From JAPPHA01 sp963662705 (GTDB lineage Bacteria > Pseudomonadota > Alphaproteobacteria > Rhodobacterales > Rhodobacteraceae), in assembly GCA_963662705.2 (NCBI GenBank), contig OY759767.1:5580001-5644000 (forward strand): 64,000 bases of DNA, written 5' to 3'. Shown piece by piece: positions 1 to 10,300 of this stretch. The position numbers and the translations under genes were made by a program. Under the pieces are notes generated by a model. The model was not told the DNA's origin and did no database searches. It saw only the letters and a list, made by a program, of their open reading frames with translations. Each line of letters opens with the position of its first letter. The first letter of the stretch is position 1.

Positions 1-78
1 GCCATCGTTGCACTCTCAGATCTTGTGTCGCCGCGTGGTAACAGCAAATGGATTCAGTGACAATTGGCGCAACGGGTC

Positions 79-573
79 TCAATTCCCGCGGCCGCCGGTT
101 CGTGATGGCCCATCGCCACGAACGTCGGAATCGTGAATCACGTCGTACTCGGCGTCGATGATGTCGTCTGACCCTTTCCCTGTCCGGCCTTCGCCCGGAC
201 TCGTCGAAACAAAAACGGCGGATTCCTGAATCCGGATGGCAATCGCGCGCGTTACCAGCACTCTCACGGCCGGTACAAGCAGCAGGAACCCGACTCCGTC
301 AGTGAAAAACCCCGGTGTGAGAAGCAGCAGGCCCGCCACCAGAATCATCGCGCCATGGGCAATCGAATTGAGGGGGTCACCCGATCCGGCCAGTGAATTC
401 CGCAGCTTCCCGAGTTCCGAGAGGCCTTGCGAGCGAACCAGCCATGTGCCGACAATTGCCGTCAGGATGACAGTGGCCAGGGTTGGCACGAGGCCGATTG
501 CCTGGCCGATACTGATGAACAGCGCGATTTCCAGCAACGGAACCGTCAGGAAAAGAAGGAATAGCCAGATCAC
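79..573 (-). CDS. fxsA: FxsA-family membrane protein
   Basis: Small inner-membrane protein of the FxsA family, known in E. coli for relieving phage T7 exclusion by the F plasmid; the general role is unclear. The protein opens with a hydrophobic segment (IWLFLLFLTVPLLEIALFI) and has more hydrophobic stretches around residues 40-60 and 75-105, ending in a charged, disordered tail. I chose the GTG at 573 because a GGAGG lies just upstream and family members start with the WLF motif; an ATG at 654 in the same frame would add 27 residues unlike the family. Divergent from the Tim44-like gene. About 164 aa, normal for alphaproteobacteria. Confidence 0.88.
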   Translation of the reverse strand: MIWLFLLFLTVPLLEIALFISIGQAIGLVPTLATVILTAIVGTWLVRSQGLSELGKLRNSLAGSGDPLNSIAHGAMILVAGLLLLTPGFFTDGVGFLLLVPAVRVLVTRAIAIRIQESAVFVSTSPGEGRTGKGSDDIIDAEYDVIHDSDVRGDGPSRTGGRGN

Positions 574-689
574 GGAAACCTCCGGAAGTCTGCGCGAACC
601 GGTGGACTCGAACCGGTCGGTATCATACATAGGTTCTGGAAAGACCGAATGCAAAGGGTCTGCGGCAGCCGTTCTGAAAGGGCGAGTTC

Positions 690-1352
690 ATGGGTTCAGG
701 CTATCTCCACCTACTGGTTTTGGCGGCCATTGCCCTGTTTCTCATCATGAGATTGAGAAAGACACTGGGGACGCGTGACGGATTCGAGCCTGAAATCGAA
801 AGGAATCGGGTCGTCATCCAGCCGACGCCTCAGTCGAAATCGCGAGGTGATTCTCCTGAACTCGACCAGGATATCGCCGACCATGTCCCCCTCGACAGCC
901 CGAGCGGCAAGGCGCTCGCGGCAATGAAGGTCGTCGAGCCTGACTTCTCCGTTTCCGAGTTCATGAATGGCGCACGATACGCCTATGAAATCATCTTGAT
1001 GGCTTTCGAGGGCGACGATCTCGACACGCTGAAGCGGCTGCTTTCGCAGGATGTCTACGCGAGTTTCGAAGCCGTCGTCCTCGACCGGCAGAGGAAGGGA
1101 TATCAGGTTGAAGCGAATTTCATTGGCGTCAGGGAGGCAAAACTGGAATCGGCGACCTTCGACAAGCGGACGGAAGACGCCGAAATCACGGTCAGCTTCG
1201 TGGGGGAACTGACGTCGGTCGTACGGCTTCCCGACGGTGAAATCGTCGAAGGCGATCCCAGGACAATCAGGAAGCAGAAGAACGTCTGGACCTTTTCACG
1301 AGTCATGGGGGATGAAGACCCGAACTGGTTCCTGGTTGACACTGCCGAGTAG
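690..1352 (+). CDS. Tim44/TimA-like domain protein
   Basis: Alphaproteobacterial Tim44-like protein of 220 aa. An N-terminal membrane helix (about residues 5-22, HLLVLAAIALFLIM) is followed by a charged linker and the C-terminal Tim44 domain (about 90-218), with the typical pattern of a falling helix, an acidic patch and a closing WTFSR segment. In mitochondria Tim44 tethers Hsp70 to the import channel; in bacteria the homologue is membrane-bound and its role is poorly known. The gene sits divergently from fxsA and 5 bases before the Smr gene, the common alphaproteobacterial order. ATG start with GGGCGAG upstream. Confidence 0.85.
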   Translation: MGSGYLHLLVLAAIALFLIMRLRKTLGTRDGFEPEIERNRVVIQPTPQSKSRGDSPELDQDIADHVPLDSPSGKALAAMKVVEPDFSVSEFMNGARYAYEIILMAFEGDDLDTLKRLLSQDVYASFEAVVLDRQRKGYQVEANFIGVREAKLESATFDKRTEDAEITVSFVGELTSVVRLPDGEIVEGDPRTIRKQKNVWTFSRVMGDEDPNWFLVDTAE

Positions 1353-1357
1353 GAGCC

Positions 1358-2110
1358 ATGGACGACAGGGGTCCGAAAGGTCTGACGGACGACGATCGGG
1401 CTTTGTGGATTTCCGAAACCCGGGATGTTTCTCGAAAAGGTGCCACGGAAAAAGGTGCCGCGGAACCGAAGCCGGCCTCGGGTGATCAGGATGCCGCAAA
1501 CGCGGGATCCGTCCGAAAACCCGCGATGCAGGGAGGGCGGAGCCGACGGGGTCGACGGACAAGAAGAGGCCTGATTTCCGACGCCGACATGGAGGCTTGG
1601 CGCGCGGAAACGGAAGATCTCCCGGGCAATCCGGATAGCGGGAAAGGTTCGGGCATGCCGCTTCCGGAAAGCGAGGATTCGCGTTCAGCCGCGAAAGGAC
1701 AGCCGAGGACGCGTGGCCCGCAGGGCAGGCCCACACCGTTACCGGATCGATTTGACAGGAAATTGTATGCGCGGCTGGCCAGGGGCCAGCAAAAGGTCGA
1801 AGCAACCCTGGACCTTCACGGGCTGACAGAGAAGCGGGCCGAGCTCAGGTTGACCACGTTTGTTCAGACGGCGCACGGGCGCGGAGTCAGGAACCTGCTC
1901 GTCATCACCGGAAAGGGAAACAGGTCCGGCCTGGACGAGTTCGATCGACCGAAAGGGGGCGTGTTGCGCCGCCGTGTTCCCGACCTGTTGGCGCGGCCGC
2001 CGCTGTCGCATCTTGTCCAGAGTTTCAGCGAGTCTCACGAGCGGCACGGGGGCAAGGGAGCCCTTTACGTTCGGCTCCGCCGCCAGAGGCACAAGACTGT
2101 CCCGTCATGA
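1358..2110 (+). CDS. Smr/MutS2-type endonuclease-domain protein
   Basis: A 250-aa protein with a low-complexity basic N-terminal half and a C-terminal Smr domain from about residue 145. The Smr signatures are visible: LDLHG near residue 150, the HGRG loop near 172 and LLVITGKG just after. Smr domains nick branched or structured nucleic acid; stand-alone alphaproteobacterial members are little studied. It overlaps tsaE by four bases (ATGA), so translation is probably coupled. The long N-terminus is poorly conserved and I infer it to be disordered. Confidence 0.85.
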   Translation: MDDRGPKGLTDDDRALWISETRDVSRKGATEKGAAEPKPASGDQDAANAGSVRKPAMQGGRSRRGRRTRRGLISDADMEAWRAETEDLPGNPDSGKGSGMPLPESEDSRSAAKGQPRTRGPQGRPTPLPDRFDRKLYARLARGQQKVEATLDLHGLTEKRAELRLTTFVQTAHGRGVRNLLVITGKGNRSGLDEFDRPKGGVLRRRVPDLLARPPLSHLVQSFSESHERHGGKGALYVRLRRQRHKTVPS

Positions 2111-2622
2111 AGAAACTCGCGGTTGACGTGGAATCGGAGTCTTCGTGCCGGGAGTTGGCGAGAAATTTCGCCCCTTGCCTGAACGCCGGGCACGTGTTGC
2201 TCCTGTCCGGCCCTATAGGCGCGGGAAAGAGTGTTTTCTGCAGGGAACTTATCCAGTCCAGGCAGGCGCTGGACGGGCTGCCGGTTGAAGACGTGCCGTC
2301 TCCGACCTTCACGCTCGTGCAGACATACGAAGTCGCATCCTGCAGTCTCCTGCATGCGGACTTCTATCGGATCGACTGTGCGTCCGAGTTGGCAGAACTC
2401 GGTTTGGAGGACGCGTTTCGGACCTCCGTCTGCCTGATCGAGTGGCCAGAAATCCTTGGTGACCTTTACGGAAAGGGCGGCCTGAGCCTCAAGTTCAAGG
2501 TCACTGGAGATCGCAGCCGGCGAATTTCACTGGAATGGCACGAATCCGGCTGGGACGGCATCCTTGATCGGGTCGTCTGCCACGGGTGGCATGAACATCG
2601 CCATGAACTGGTCCGTGCCTGA
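2107..2622 (+). CDS. tsaE: tRNA t6A37 synthesis ATPase TsaE
   Basis: ATPase subunit of the bacterial t6A machinery, working with TsaB, TsaC and TsaD to make threonylcarbamoyladenosine at position 37 of ANN-decoding tRNAs. 171 aa. The P-loop GPIGAGKS is at about residues 37-44 and the family motif VPSPTFTLVQTYE follows, then HADFYRID and the LIEWPE box. The usual GDLGAGKT is GPIGAGKS here, a mild departure. It starts inside the Smr gene's stop and overlaps the kinase gene downstream, the conserved tsaE-amgK-murU arrangement. Confidence 0.93.
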   Translation: MKKLAVDVESESSCRELARNFAPCLNAGHVLLLSGPIGAGKSVFCRELIQSRQALDGLPVEDVPSPTFTLVQTYEVASCSLLHADFYRIDCASELAELGLEDAFRTSVCLIEWPEILGDLYGKGGLSLKFKVTGDRSRRISLEWHESGWDGILDRVVCHGWHEHRHELVRA

Positions 2623-3673
2623 ACACAGGAGGGGTCAACTGGACGCGTTCCTGTCGCGGACAGGATGGGCAGAGGCGAGCGTCGAGACACTTGGCTCCGA
2701 CGCTTCCAAGCGCCTGTATCATCGGGTTTGGAGCCCGGTTACCGGACTGTCCGCTATGGTCATGGATGCGCCCCCGGAGGCAGGGGAAGACATCCGGCCT
2801 TTTGTCAAGGTCGCGGCCATGCTCAGGAGATGCGGCCTGAGCGCGCCGGAAACCTGGGAGGCCGACGAAAAGGCCGGATTCCTTTTGCTCGAGGATTTCG
2901 GAGACGCCCAGTTCGCGAATGTCTGTTCGGGTCATCCGGAAATGGAGTATGAACTCTACGCGGCCGCCGCCGACGTGCTGGTCCGCCTGCACCGGCACTC
3001 GCCCTCCGGTCTCGAGCCCTACGATCGCGAAACCTGCAGGAGCGAGTCCCGGCTGTTCACTTCCTGGTTTCTTCCTGCCGCGACGGGCCGGCCAGTGGCG
3101 GCCGGAACGGAAGACGAATTCCTGTCACTGGTTATCAAGGCCTTCGACGACACGTGCAGCATCGCGGAGGCTGACCAGGTGATCGTGCTTCGAGACTATC
3201 ATGCCGAAAACATCATGTGGCTGAGCGACCGGGATGACGAGCGCCGGGCGGGAATCCTGGATTTCCAGGACGCCGCCGCAGGCCATCCGGCATACGATCT
3301 CGTGTCACTGCTGGAGGATGCGCGCAGGGACACGTCCGAATCCCTGCAGGAATTCGTGAAAGGCAGATATCTCGGCGCGGTTTTCGGGCGGCCGGAAACA
3401 GACGCTTTCCGTGAAGAGACAAGAGCATTCGAAGCGGCATATGCCGTGCTTGGCGCCCAGCGCAACCTGCGGATTCTGGGGGTCTTTTCGAGATTGAGCA
3501 TTCGCGACGGAAAATTCACCTATGTCGATCTGATTCCCAGGGTCTGGCGACACCTCCAAAAGGATCTGAAACATCCGGCCCTGGCCGAACTGGCCGAGTG
3601 GATTGAGCGGGAAGTGCCGCATCCCGGGGAGGGGATCCTCTCGCGAATCCGGAACCGCGCCCATGGCTCCTGA
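2591..3673 (+). CDS. amgK: N-acetylmuramate/N-acetylglucosamine kinase AmgK
   Basis: Aminoglycoside-phosphotransferase-fold sugar kinase. AmgK phosphorylates the anomeric carbon of MurNAc (and GlcNAc) in the cell-wall recycling route that bypasses de novo UDP-MurNAc synthesis and lowers fosfomycin sensitivity. The APH catalytic loop LRDYHAENIM and the metal-binding ILDFQDAAAGHPAYDL are visible near residues 200-235. It overlaps murU, the next enzyme, by 11 bases, which supports the assignment over a generic phosphotransferase. Start is uncertain: ATGs at 2591 and 2603 both lie inside tsaE; 2591 has GGGTGG just upstream. Confidence 0.9.
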   Translation: MNIAMNWSVPEHRRGQLDAFLSRTGWAEASVETLGSDASKRLYHRVWSPVTGLSAMVMDAPPEAGEDIRPFVKVAAMLRRCGLSAPETWEADEKAGFLLLEDFGDAQFANVCSGHPEMEYELYAAAADVLVRLHRHSPSGLEPYDRETCRSESRLFTSWFLPAATGRPVAAGTEDEFLSLVIKAFDDTCSIAEADQVIVLRDYHAENIMWLSDRDDERRAGILDFQDAAAGHPAYDLVSLLEDARRDTSESLQEFVKGRYLGAVFGRPETDAFREETRAFEAAYAVLGAQRNLRILGVFSRLSIRDGKFTYVDLIPRVWRHLQKDLKHPALAELAEWIEREVPHPGEGILSRIRNRAHGS

Positions 3674-4391
3674 CGGCATCATGGTTTTTGCCGCCGGCTT
3701 CGGGAAACGAATGCGCCCGATGACCGATCGTGTTCCGAAGCCGATGATCCGGATCGCAGGAAAGCCCCTGCTCGATCATGCACTCGACCAGGCACGTGAT
3801 GCCGGGCTGACGAAAATCGTGGTCAATGCCCACCACCTTGCCGATCAGGTCGAAGCGCACGTATCAGGGATGGCGGACGTCAGGCTGGTCCGGGAGTGGC
3901 CGCGGATCCTCGACACGGGTGGAGGCCTTCGCAACGCCCTGCCGTTACTGGGAACGGGCCCGGTGTATACGATGAACTCCGATTACGTGTGGTCGGGGGC
4001 GAATCCGCTCCGCCAGCTCGGCGAAGCCTGGGACCCGGCGCGAATGGATGGATTGATGCTGATGCTGCCCGCGAACCGGGCGACGGGATACCGTGGTCCG
4101 GGCGACTTGTGCCTCGCGCGGGATGGCCGGCTCGAACCGCCGGGCAAAAACGGCCAGCCGGCCCTGGTTTATGCGGGCGCACAGATCATCAGGACAGAGG
4201 GGTTGACGGAAATCCGGGATGAGGTTTTTTCCGTCAGCCTCTTGTGGTCACGGATGTCGGCCAGGAATCGGCTGTTCGGAGTTGTCTACACGGGCACCTG
4301 GGCGGAGGTCGGTTACCCGGAGGCCACGGAACTCGCTGAAGCCATGCTGGAAGAAAACCGGGTCACCGGGGAATCGGACAACCGTGTTTGA
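3663..4391 (+). CDS. murU: N-acetylmuramate alpha-1-phosphate uridylyltransferase MurU
   Basis: Nucleotidyltransferase that turns MurNAc-1-phosphate and UTP into UDP-MurNAc, completing the recycling branch begun by AmgK. 242 aa. The N-terminal signature FAAGFGKRMRPMTDRVPKPM holds the nucleotide loop and the catalytic lysine. A second motif, NSDYVW, near residue 105 carries the metal aspartate. The start at 3663 gives an 11-base overlap with amgK. It overlaps the addB start by 8 bases. Confidence 0.93.
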   Translation: MAPDGIMVFAAGFGKRMRPMTDRVPKPMIRIAGKPLLDHALDQARDAGLTKIVVNAHHLADQVEAHVSGMADVRLVREWPRILDTGGGLRNALPLLGTGPVYTMNSDYVWSGANPLRQLGEAWDPARMDGLMLMLPANRATGYRGPGDLCLARDGRLEPPGKNGQPALVYAGAQIIRTEGLTEIRDEVFSVSLLWSRMSARNRLFGVVYTGTWAEVGYPEATELAEAMLEENRVTGESDNRV

Positions 4392-7350
4392 CGACGTCGG
4401 TCGTCCCCGAGTCTACGCGGTGCCGGTTGGTTGCGACTTCACCCGGTCATTCGTTGATGGCCTGCTCCGGCGCCTGGGAACAGGCTCGCCGGAAGACCTG
4501 GCGAAGGTCGTGATCTACACCGGTTCCGTCAACAGTGCACAGGAGCTGAGACAATCCATGGAATCCGGGCCGGCAATGCTCTTGCCGCGGATCCGCCCTG
4601 CCACCGCCCTGGTCAACGACCTGTCGCTGCCCATGGATGCCCTGCCTCCTCCGATGACAACCGTCGGTGCGTTGCTGGCCTTGCGGCGACTCATCGGCGC
4701 TCTCCTCGAGCAGGAACCTGACCTGGCGCCCGGCACGGCCGCAATTGATCTTGCAGATTCACTTCTCGGGATTTTTTCCGAGCTCCAGGACGAGGGAATC
4801 AATCTGGACCGACTCCTCGAAGTGGAGGTCGACGATCAGTCGGGACACTGGGAACGCAGTCTGCAATTCCTCGGGATTCTGGCCGGTGTCTTTGGCGACG
4901 ACGGCATGCTTGACCGTCGGTCAAGGTTCCGGGCCGCCGTCAATGCCATGGTTGATACCTGGTCGAAACACCCGCCGAATCATCCGGTGATCATTGCCGG
5001 CTCCACGGGCTTCACCGCGCCGATGATGCATCTCATGCGGGCGGTTGCAGGGCTTCGACAGGGCGCCGTAGTCCTGCCCGGCGTCGACAGGGAGTTGTCC
5101 CTGGAGGACTGGGCTCTTCTGGAAAACCACGACGAATGCCCGGAACACCCACAGTCGGTTCTGGCGAGATTTTGCAGGTTCGCCGAAGTCTCGCCGCCGG
5201 ATTTGCCGGACTGGTCGGATACGCCTCCTGCCAACCCGCAACGGAACCGGCTGATCTCTCTGGCGCTTCGTCCGGCGCCGTTTACGGATCGTTGGATGGA
5301 GGAAAGCCCGGGCCTCGTCCCTGAGCTCGACGTTGCCACGAACAGGATCGGGCTGATTCTGGCGGCAACCATGAAGGAAGAAGCGCAGGCGATCGCGGTG
5401 GCGATCCGGGAAGCCGTCGAGGCGCGCAAGCGGGTTGCACTGGTTACCCAGAACCTCGAACTGGCAAAAAGGGTCAAGGCGGCGCTGCAGTTCTGGGAAA
5501 TCGAACCTGACGACCGGATCGGTGAATCCCTGCGGCTGACGGGTGAAGGCGTGTTCCTGCGTCTTGCACTCGAATTGTTCGATCCGCCGTTGGCTCCACA
5601 CATACTGATATCGGTACTCAAGCATCCGTTGACCAATGCTGGAGACCGCGGGACTCACGTTTCATTGACGACCTCCCTGGAGCGTGCCCTGAGACAACAA
5701 CCGTCCCCGATCATCGATCATCGGATCATCGAGCTCTGGGCTGACGGCGGCGGAGACCGGGAAAGGCAATGGGCGGAGTGGCTTGCGGGCGTGCTCCGGT
5801 TCGCTTCGGCCCGCGGTTCGGAATCTCTCGACGGCCTGATCGGGCGGCATGTTCAGGTGGCAAACGCACTTGTTTCGGGATCAAGCCCTGAAGCCGTTTC
5901 GCCGAACATGGACGAAGAGCCTGCCGGCGCTTTCTGGGAATCCCGCGCCGGACAGGACTTGTCGGCCGTCATGTTGCGCCTGGCCAACGAGGCAGATGTC
6001 GCCGGGACCATGGACGTGGCGGAATACAGGGCAATTTTCCGGAAACTGACGATGGAGAGCAATCCCTACGAGCAGACGATCAACCAGAAGGACGTGGTCA
6101 TCTGGGGCGGATACCAGGTTCGCGACAGAATCATGGACCTGGTCATTCTCGGCAGCCTGAACGAGGGCGTGTGGCCGCCCGCGCGGAGAGGCGACGTCTG
6201 GCTCAACCGGGCGATGCGCAGGCAGATCGGACTGGGTTTGCCCGAGCGGCAGAACGGGCTTGCCGCGCACGACTTCCAACAGGCTGTGGCAGCCCCGGAA
6301 ATCGTCCTGTCCCGATCGCTCAGGGACGGGGAGCAGCCGACGGTTGCTTCGCGATGGCTGATCCGGTTCCAGAATCTCGTCTCGGGCATGGGCCCGGCCG
6401 GAGAGGCGGCGATGAAAGCCATGACGGACCGGGGCGAGCGATTGATCAGGCTCGGCTGCCGGATCGGTCAGCCGGACGAGCCCGTATCGCCGGAGCCGCG
6501 ACCGGAGCCGGTCCCGCCAGTAAGAGTGCGGCCGACGAAACTGAGCGTGACGGAGATCCGGACGCTGATCCAGAATCCTTACGCGATCTACGCGCGCCAT
6601 GTCCTGCGTTTGCGTCCGCTTGATCATCTCGGCCGCGACCCGGATGCACGAGAGCGCGGAGCCGTTTTTCACCGGATCATGGAAGCCTTTGTCGGCGATC
6701 TCGCCGACGGCCGGGTCACGCCCGAGGCCGGCTCATTCCTGAAGTGCGCCGAGCGCATTCTCGCGGACGAGGTCGCGTCGCCCTCCTTGCGCATGAGCTG
6801 GTACGCACGCCTGCATCGCATTGCCGAATGGCTGATGATCGAGGAGGCAAAGCGCAGGGAAGGAGCGGAGACGCTGGGGCTGGAAGTTGCGGGGAAATGG
6901 AAATTTCCCGATTTTGATTTTTCCCTGACGGCGAGAGCCGACCGCATCGACGGGGGCGAGGACGGACAGCTCCGGATCTTCGACTACAAATCCGGCCCAA
7001 CACCGACAAGGCGCGCAATCGAGGATTACGACAAGCAGTTGCAATTGGCCGGTGGAATGGCGGCACGGGGAGGCTTCGAGGGGATTCCGGCAGCCGGGAT
7101 CGCCAGGCTCGAATACATCGGCATGAGTGCTGCCCGGAAATCCGAGGGTGTCGAAACGGAGGACGGGCTTCTCACCGACACGTGGACAGGTCTCGTTGAA
7201 CTTCTGCTCGCCTATACGGATCCCGGGATGGGGTATCCGGCGCGAAGTCGAATGACGGAACGAGACCATGGGTCGGAATACGATCACCTGTCCCGTTACG
7301 GCGAGTGGAGCGAGGTGGACCTGCCCGTCAAGATCGGTCTCGCGCCGTGA
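4384..7350 (+). CDS. addB: Double-strand break repair nuclease subunit AddB
   Basis: Alphaproteobacterial AddB, partner of AddA in the helicase-nuclease that processes double-strand ends for RecA. About 988 aa. The C-terminal third carries a RecB-type PD-(D/E)XK nuclease: the KLSVTEIRTLIQNPY box near residue 720, GAVFHRIMEAF, then IFDYKSG with the catalytic DxK. The N-terminal helicase-like part lacks a clear Walker A motif, as is usual in this lineage. I place the start at the GTG at 4384, coupled to the murU stop; an ATG at 4219 lies inside murU and would add 55 unrelated residues. Confidence 0.93.
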   Translation: MFDDVGRPRVYAVPVGCDFTRSFVDGLLRRLGTGSPEDLAKVVIYTGSVNSAQELRQSMESGPAMLLPRIRPATALVNDLSLPMDALPPPMTTVGALLALRRLIGALLEQEPDLAPGTAAIDLADSLLGIFSELQDEGINLDRLLEVEVDDQSGHWERSLQFLGILAGVFGDDGMLDRRSRFRAAVNAMVDTWSKHPPNHPVIIAGSTGFTAPMMHLMRAVAGLRQGAVVLPGVDRELSLEDWALLENHDECPEHPQSVLARFCRFAEVSPPDLPDWSDTPPANPQRNRLISLALRPAPFTDRWMEESPGLVPELDVATNRIGLILAATMKEEAQAIAVAIREAVEARKRVALVTQNLELAKRVKAALQFWEIEPDDRIGESLRLTGEGVFLRLALELFDPPLAPHILISVLKHPLTNAGDRGTHVSLTTSLERALRQQPSPIIDHRIIELWADGGGDRERQWAEWLAGVLRFASARGSESLDGLIGRHVQVANALVSGSSPEAVSPNMDEEPAGAFWESRAGQDLSAVMLRLANEADVAGTMDVAEYRAIFRKLTMESNPYEQTINQKDVVIWGGYQVRDRIMDLVILGSLNEGVWPPARRGDVWLNRAMRRQIGLGLPERQNGLAAHDFQQAVAAPEIVLSRSLRDGEQPTVASRWLIRFQNLVSGMGPAGEAAMKAMTDRGERLIRLGCRIGQPDEPVSPEPRPEPVPPVRVRPTKLSVTEIRTLIQNPYAIYARHVLRLRPLDHLGRDPDARERGAVFHRIMEAFVGDLADGRVTPEAGSFLKCAERILADEVASPSLRMSWYARLHRIAEWLMIEEAKRREGAETLGLEVAGKWKFPDFDFSLTARADRIDGGEDGQLRIFDYKSGPTPTRRAIEDYDKQLQLAGGMAARGGFEGIPAAGIARLEYIGMSAARKSEGVETEDGLLTDTWTGLVELLLAYTDPGMGYPARSRMTERDHGSEYDHLSRYGEWSEVDLPVKIGLAP

Positions 7351-10300
7351 AAAGGTTTGACGATGCCACGTTCGCCCAGGTTCGGGCGGCCGACCCGGAA
7401 TTGTCGACCTGGGTTCCGGCAAATGCCGGATCAGGCAAGACCAGGGTCCTGATCGATCGCGTCAGCCGGTTGTTGTTCAGGGGGAACGATCCGGAAAAGA
7501 TCCTGTGCCTGACGTATACGAAGGCTGCCGCCGCCGAGATGCAGAACAGGCTCTTCGCCCGTCTCGGCGGTTGGGCGATGATGCCGGACGACGATCTTTT
7601 CGAGGCCCTTCGCAACCTGGGAGAGACCGAAGAAAACCTGACCGGTGACAGCCTGAACATTGCGCGGCGGCTGTTTGCCAACGCTCTCGAGACGCCAGGC
7701 GGCCTCAAGATCCAGACGATTCATTCATTCTGCGACACGCTGCTCCGGAGATTTCCGCTCGAAGCGGAAGTCAGCGGACAGTTCGAAATCATCGATGAGC
7801 GCCATGCCGGCGTGATGCGGCAGAATATTCTTGACACGCTTGCGGAGCGGGATTCGACCCGGGATATGGTCAGGAACCTGCTGCTGCATTTCACCGACTT
7901 CGATCTCGACGGGTTCCTCGACGAGATCGTCGAACAACGGGAAGCGTTCGACAGGGGATTTCCGAAAGCGCTGTGCCCCGAGCCCGAGCCGCTTGAAGAG
8001 ACCGTCGGGGCAGTCTTTGCTCCCGCGAAAACAGGGCTGGTGATGTTCTGGGCGGAGCTGATGCGGAAATGCGGCAGCAGTTCAGACCGGAAAGGCGCTG
8101 ACAGACTGGCGTCTGCCGTCGAGATGGCGGGAACCGAGGACGGGTTGAAAACGCTCGAGTCCGTCTTGCTGTTCGGACGGACCGCCAAGTCGCCATTTGC
8201 TCCCAAGTTCGATTCCTTTCCGACAAAGAAACTGCGTGAGTCCGAGCCGAAACGGCACGCTCAACTGGTTGGCCTGATGGAGATCGTGGCCAGGGCGCGC
8301 GAGCACAGGATCAGGTGCAAGGCATTTTCAAGAACCCGCGCGCTCCATGACTTTGCAGCGTGCTATTTTCGCGAATACGACAGGCGCAAGCTGCTTGGCG
8401 GATACCTGACCTATGACGACCTCATTCGCAAGACGATCTGGCTGCTATCCAGACCGGGCATCTCCGACTGGATTCTTTACCGCCTCGACGGTGGCGTGGA
8501 CCATATCCTGATCGATGAAGCCCAGGACACGAGCCGAAGGCAATGGGACATCGTCAAGAGCGTCGAAGCCGAGTTCACGGCAGGTGAGAGCGGGCGGGCG
8601 GGGGAGCGGACGCTTTTTGTCGTCGGTGATGAAAAGCAGTCGATATTTTCCTTTCAAGGCGCCGATCCTGATTACTTCGTGGACATGCGGGACTACTTCG
8701 CCCAACGCCAGGTTCGCGTGCAGAAGGAGCTGGCGGAGAGGAGCCTCCTCTATTCGTTTCGATCGGCCTCTCCGATTCTCGAGTTGACCGACGCGGTTTG
8801 CGAGCAAAACCAGATGACGGGCGGTTCCGCTCCCGTCATCCATCGCGCGTTTCACGGGGACTTGCCTGGACGCATCGACCTGTGGCCGTACATCGAAAGG
8901 GAAAGACGGGATTTTGCTTACACGTGGCACGAGCCGGGGCAACCGCTGTCCTCCGATCGGGACGTGCGGGTCGAACTGGCAGGGATTGTCGCCCGATACC
9001 TGGAAAGCGTGCTCGTGGATCCGCCGGTTCTTTCGCCGCGGGAAAAAACCAGGCCGTTGTCCCCCGGCGATGTCCTGATTCTGGTCCAGACACGTTCCGT
9101 CATGTTTCACGCGCTGATTCGGGAACTGAAAGCCCGGAACCTGCCTGTCGCCGGGGCCGACCGCATGGAGGTCGGTGCGGAACTGGCCGTGCGCGACATC
9201 CTCTCCCTTTTGCGGTTTGCAGCAACTCCGGGCGACGACCTGGCCTTGGCAGAGGCGCTTCGTTCTCCCCTGATCGGGCTGTCGGAGGCCGATCTGTTCG
9301 ATATTGCCAGTGTTCGGAAGGGGAGCCTGTGGAAGGAGATGGCATCGCGGCATAATCATTACCCGAACGCCTGTTCGATTCTGGCTGATTGTGTCGAACA
9401 GGCTCATCTGCTTCGGCCCTACGAACTTGTCGAGCGGATCCTGAACCGGCATGGAGGCAGGCAACGGATCCTTGCGCGGTTGGGGCCGGAGGCAGAGGAC
9501 GGAATTGACGAACTGGTCAACGAGGCGCTGAAATATGAACAGTCGGAACCGCCTTCGGTGACGGGTTTTCTGAACTGGTTCGAGTTCGGGGACGTCGATG
9601 TCAAACGACGGACACAAGCTGATCTCGACCAGATCAGGGTGATGACCGTGCATGGCGCCAAGGGACTGGAGGCACCGTTTGTCATTCTTCCCGATACGGA
9701 CGCACGACCATCGGGGCGGGGAAGCCAGACTCTCGTCCTCGACGACGGAAGCCTGATCTGGAGGTCGAGGCAGGACGAGGCGATCAAGGCCCAGAGGCTG
9801 GCCGACAACGCCAACAGGGAATTCGAGGAAAAGGAACGAAACCGGTTGCTCTATGTCGCGATCACGCGTGCGAGCCAGTGGCTGCTGGTTTGCGGCGCCG
9901 GAGCGGGCGGGAAGGCGAGAGAGCGAAGTTGGCACGGACAAATTGAACGGGCGATGGAGGGTCTCGATGCCCGGGCCGTCGGATCACCGGTTCGGGACAG
10001 TCCCGGATTGCGGCTTGGCTGCGAAGCCTGGCCGCTTGCGTCCGGATCTTCCGGACCCGCGAAATCGGAATCCGTCGACACCGCACCGTCATGGCTGTTT
10101 GAACGAGCAAGGCCGGATTGGCCAGGGAGGCCGGCGGTGAATCCTTCGGGCCTGGGGGGCGACAAGGTGATAACCTCGCCGGATTCCGGCGAGAGTTCCC
10201 GGGGCGGCGGAATGGAATTCGGGCTTCAGGTCCATGCCCTCCTGGAACATCTGCCCAGGCATCCAAAAGAGGAATGGGAGCGGGTTGCCGAGCGCATTCG

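Noticed and set aside
4219..4383. Upstream extension of addB to the ATG at 4219
   Set aside because: It would overlap murU by 173 bases with residues in the shadow frame; the GTG at 4384 couples to the murU stop and fits the family start.
8445..9941. 498-codon open frame on the minus strand inside addA
   Set aside because: It lies wholly antisense to a helicase gene with all motifs in place; long antisense frames are expected in GC-rich coding DNA, and its composition (Arg, Gln, His, Pro rich) is not protein-like.
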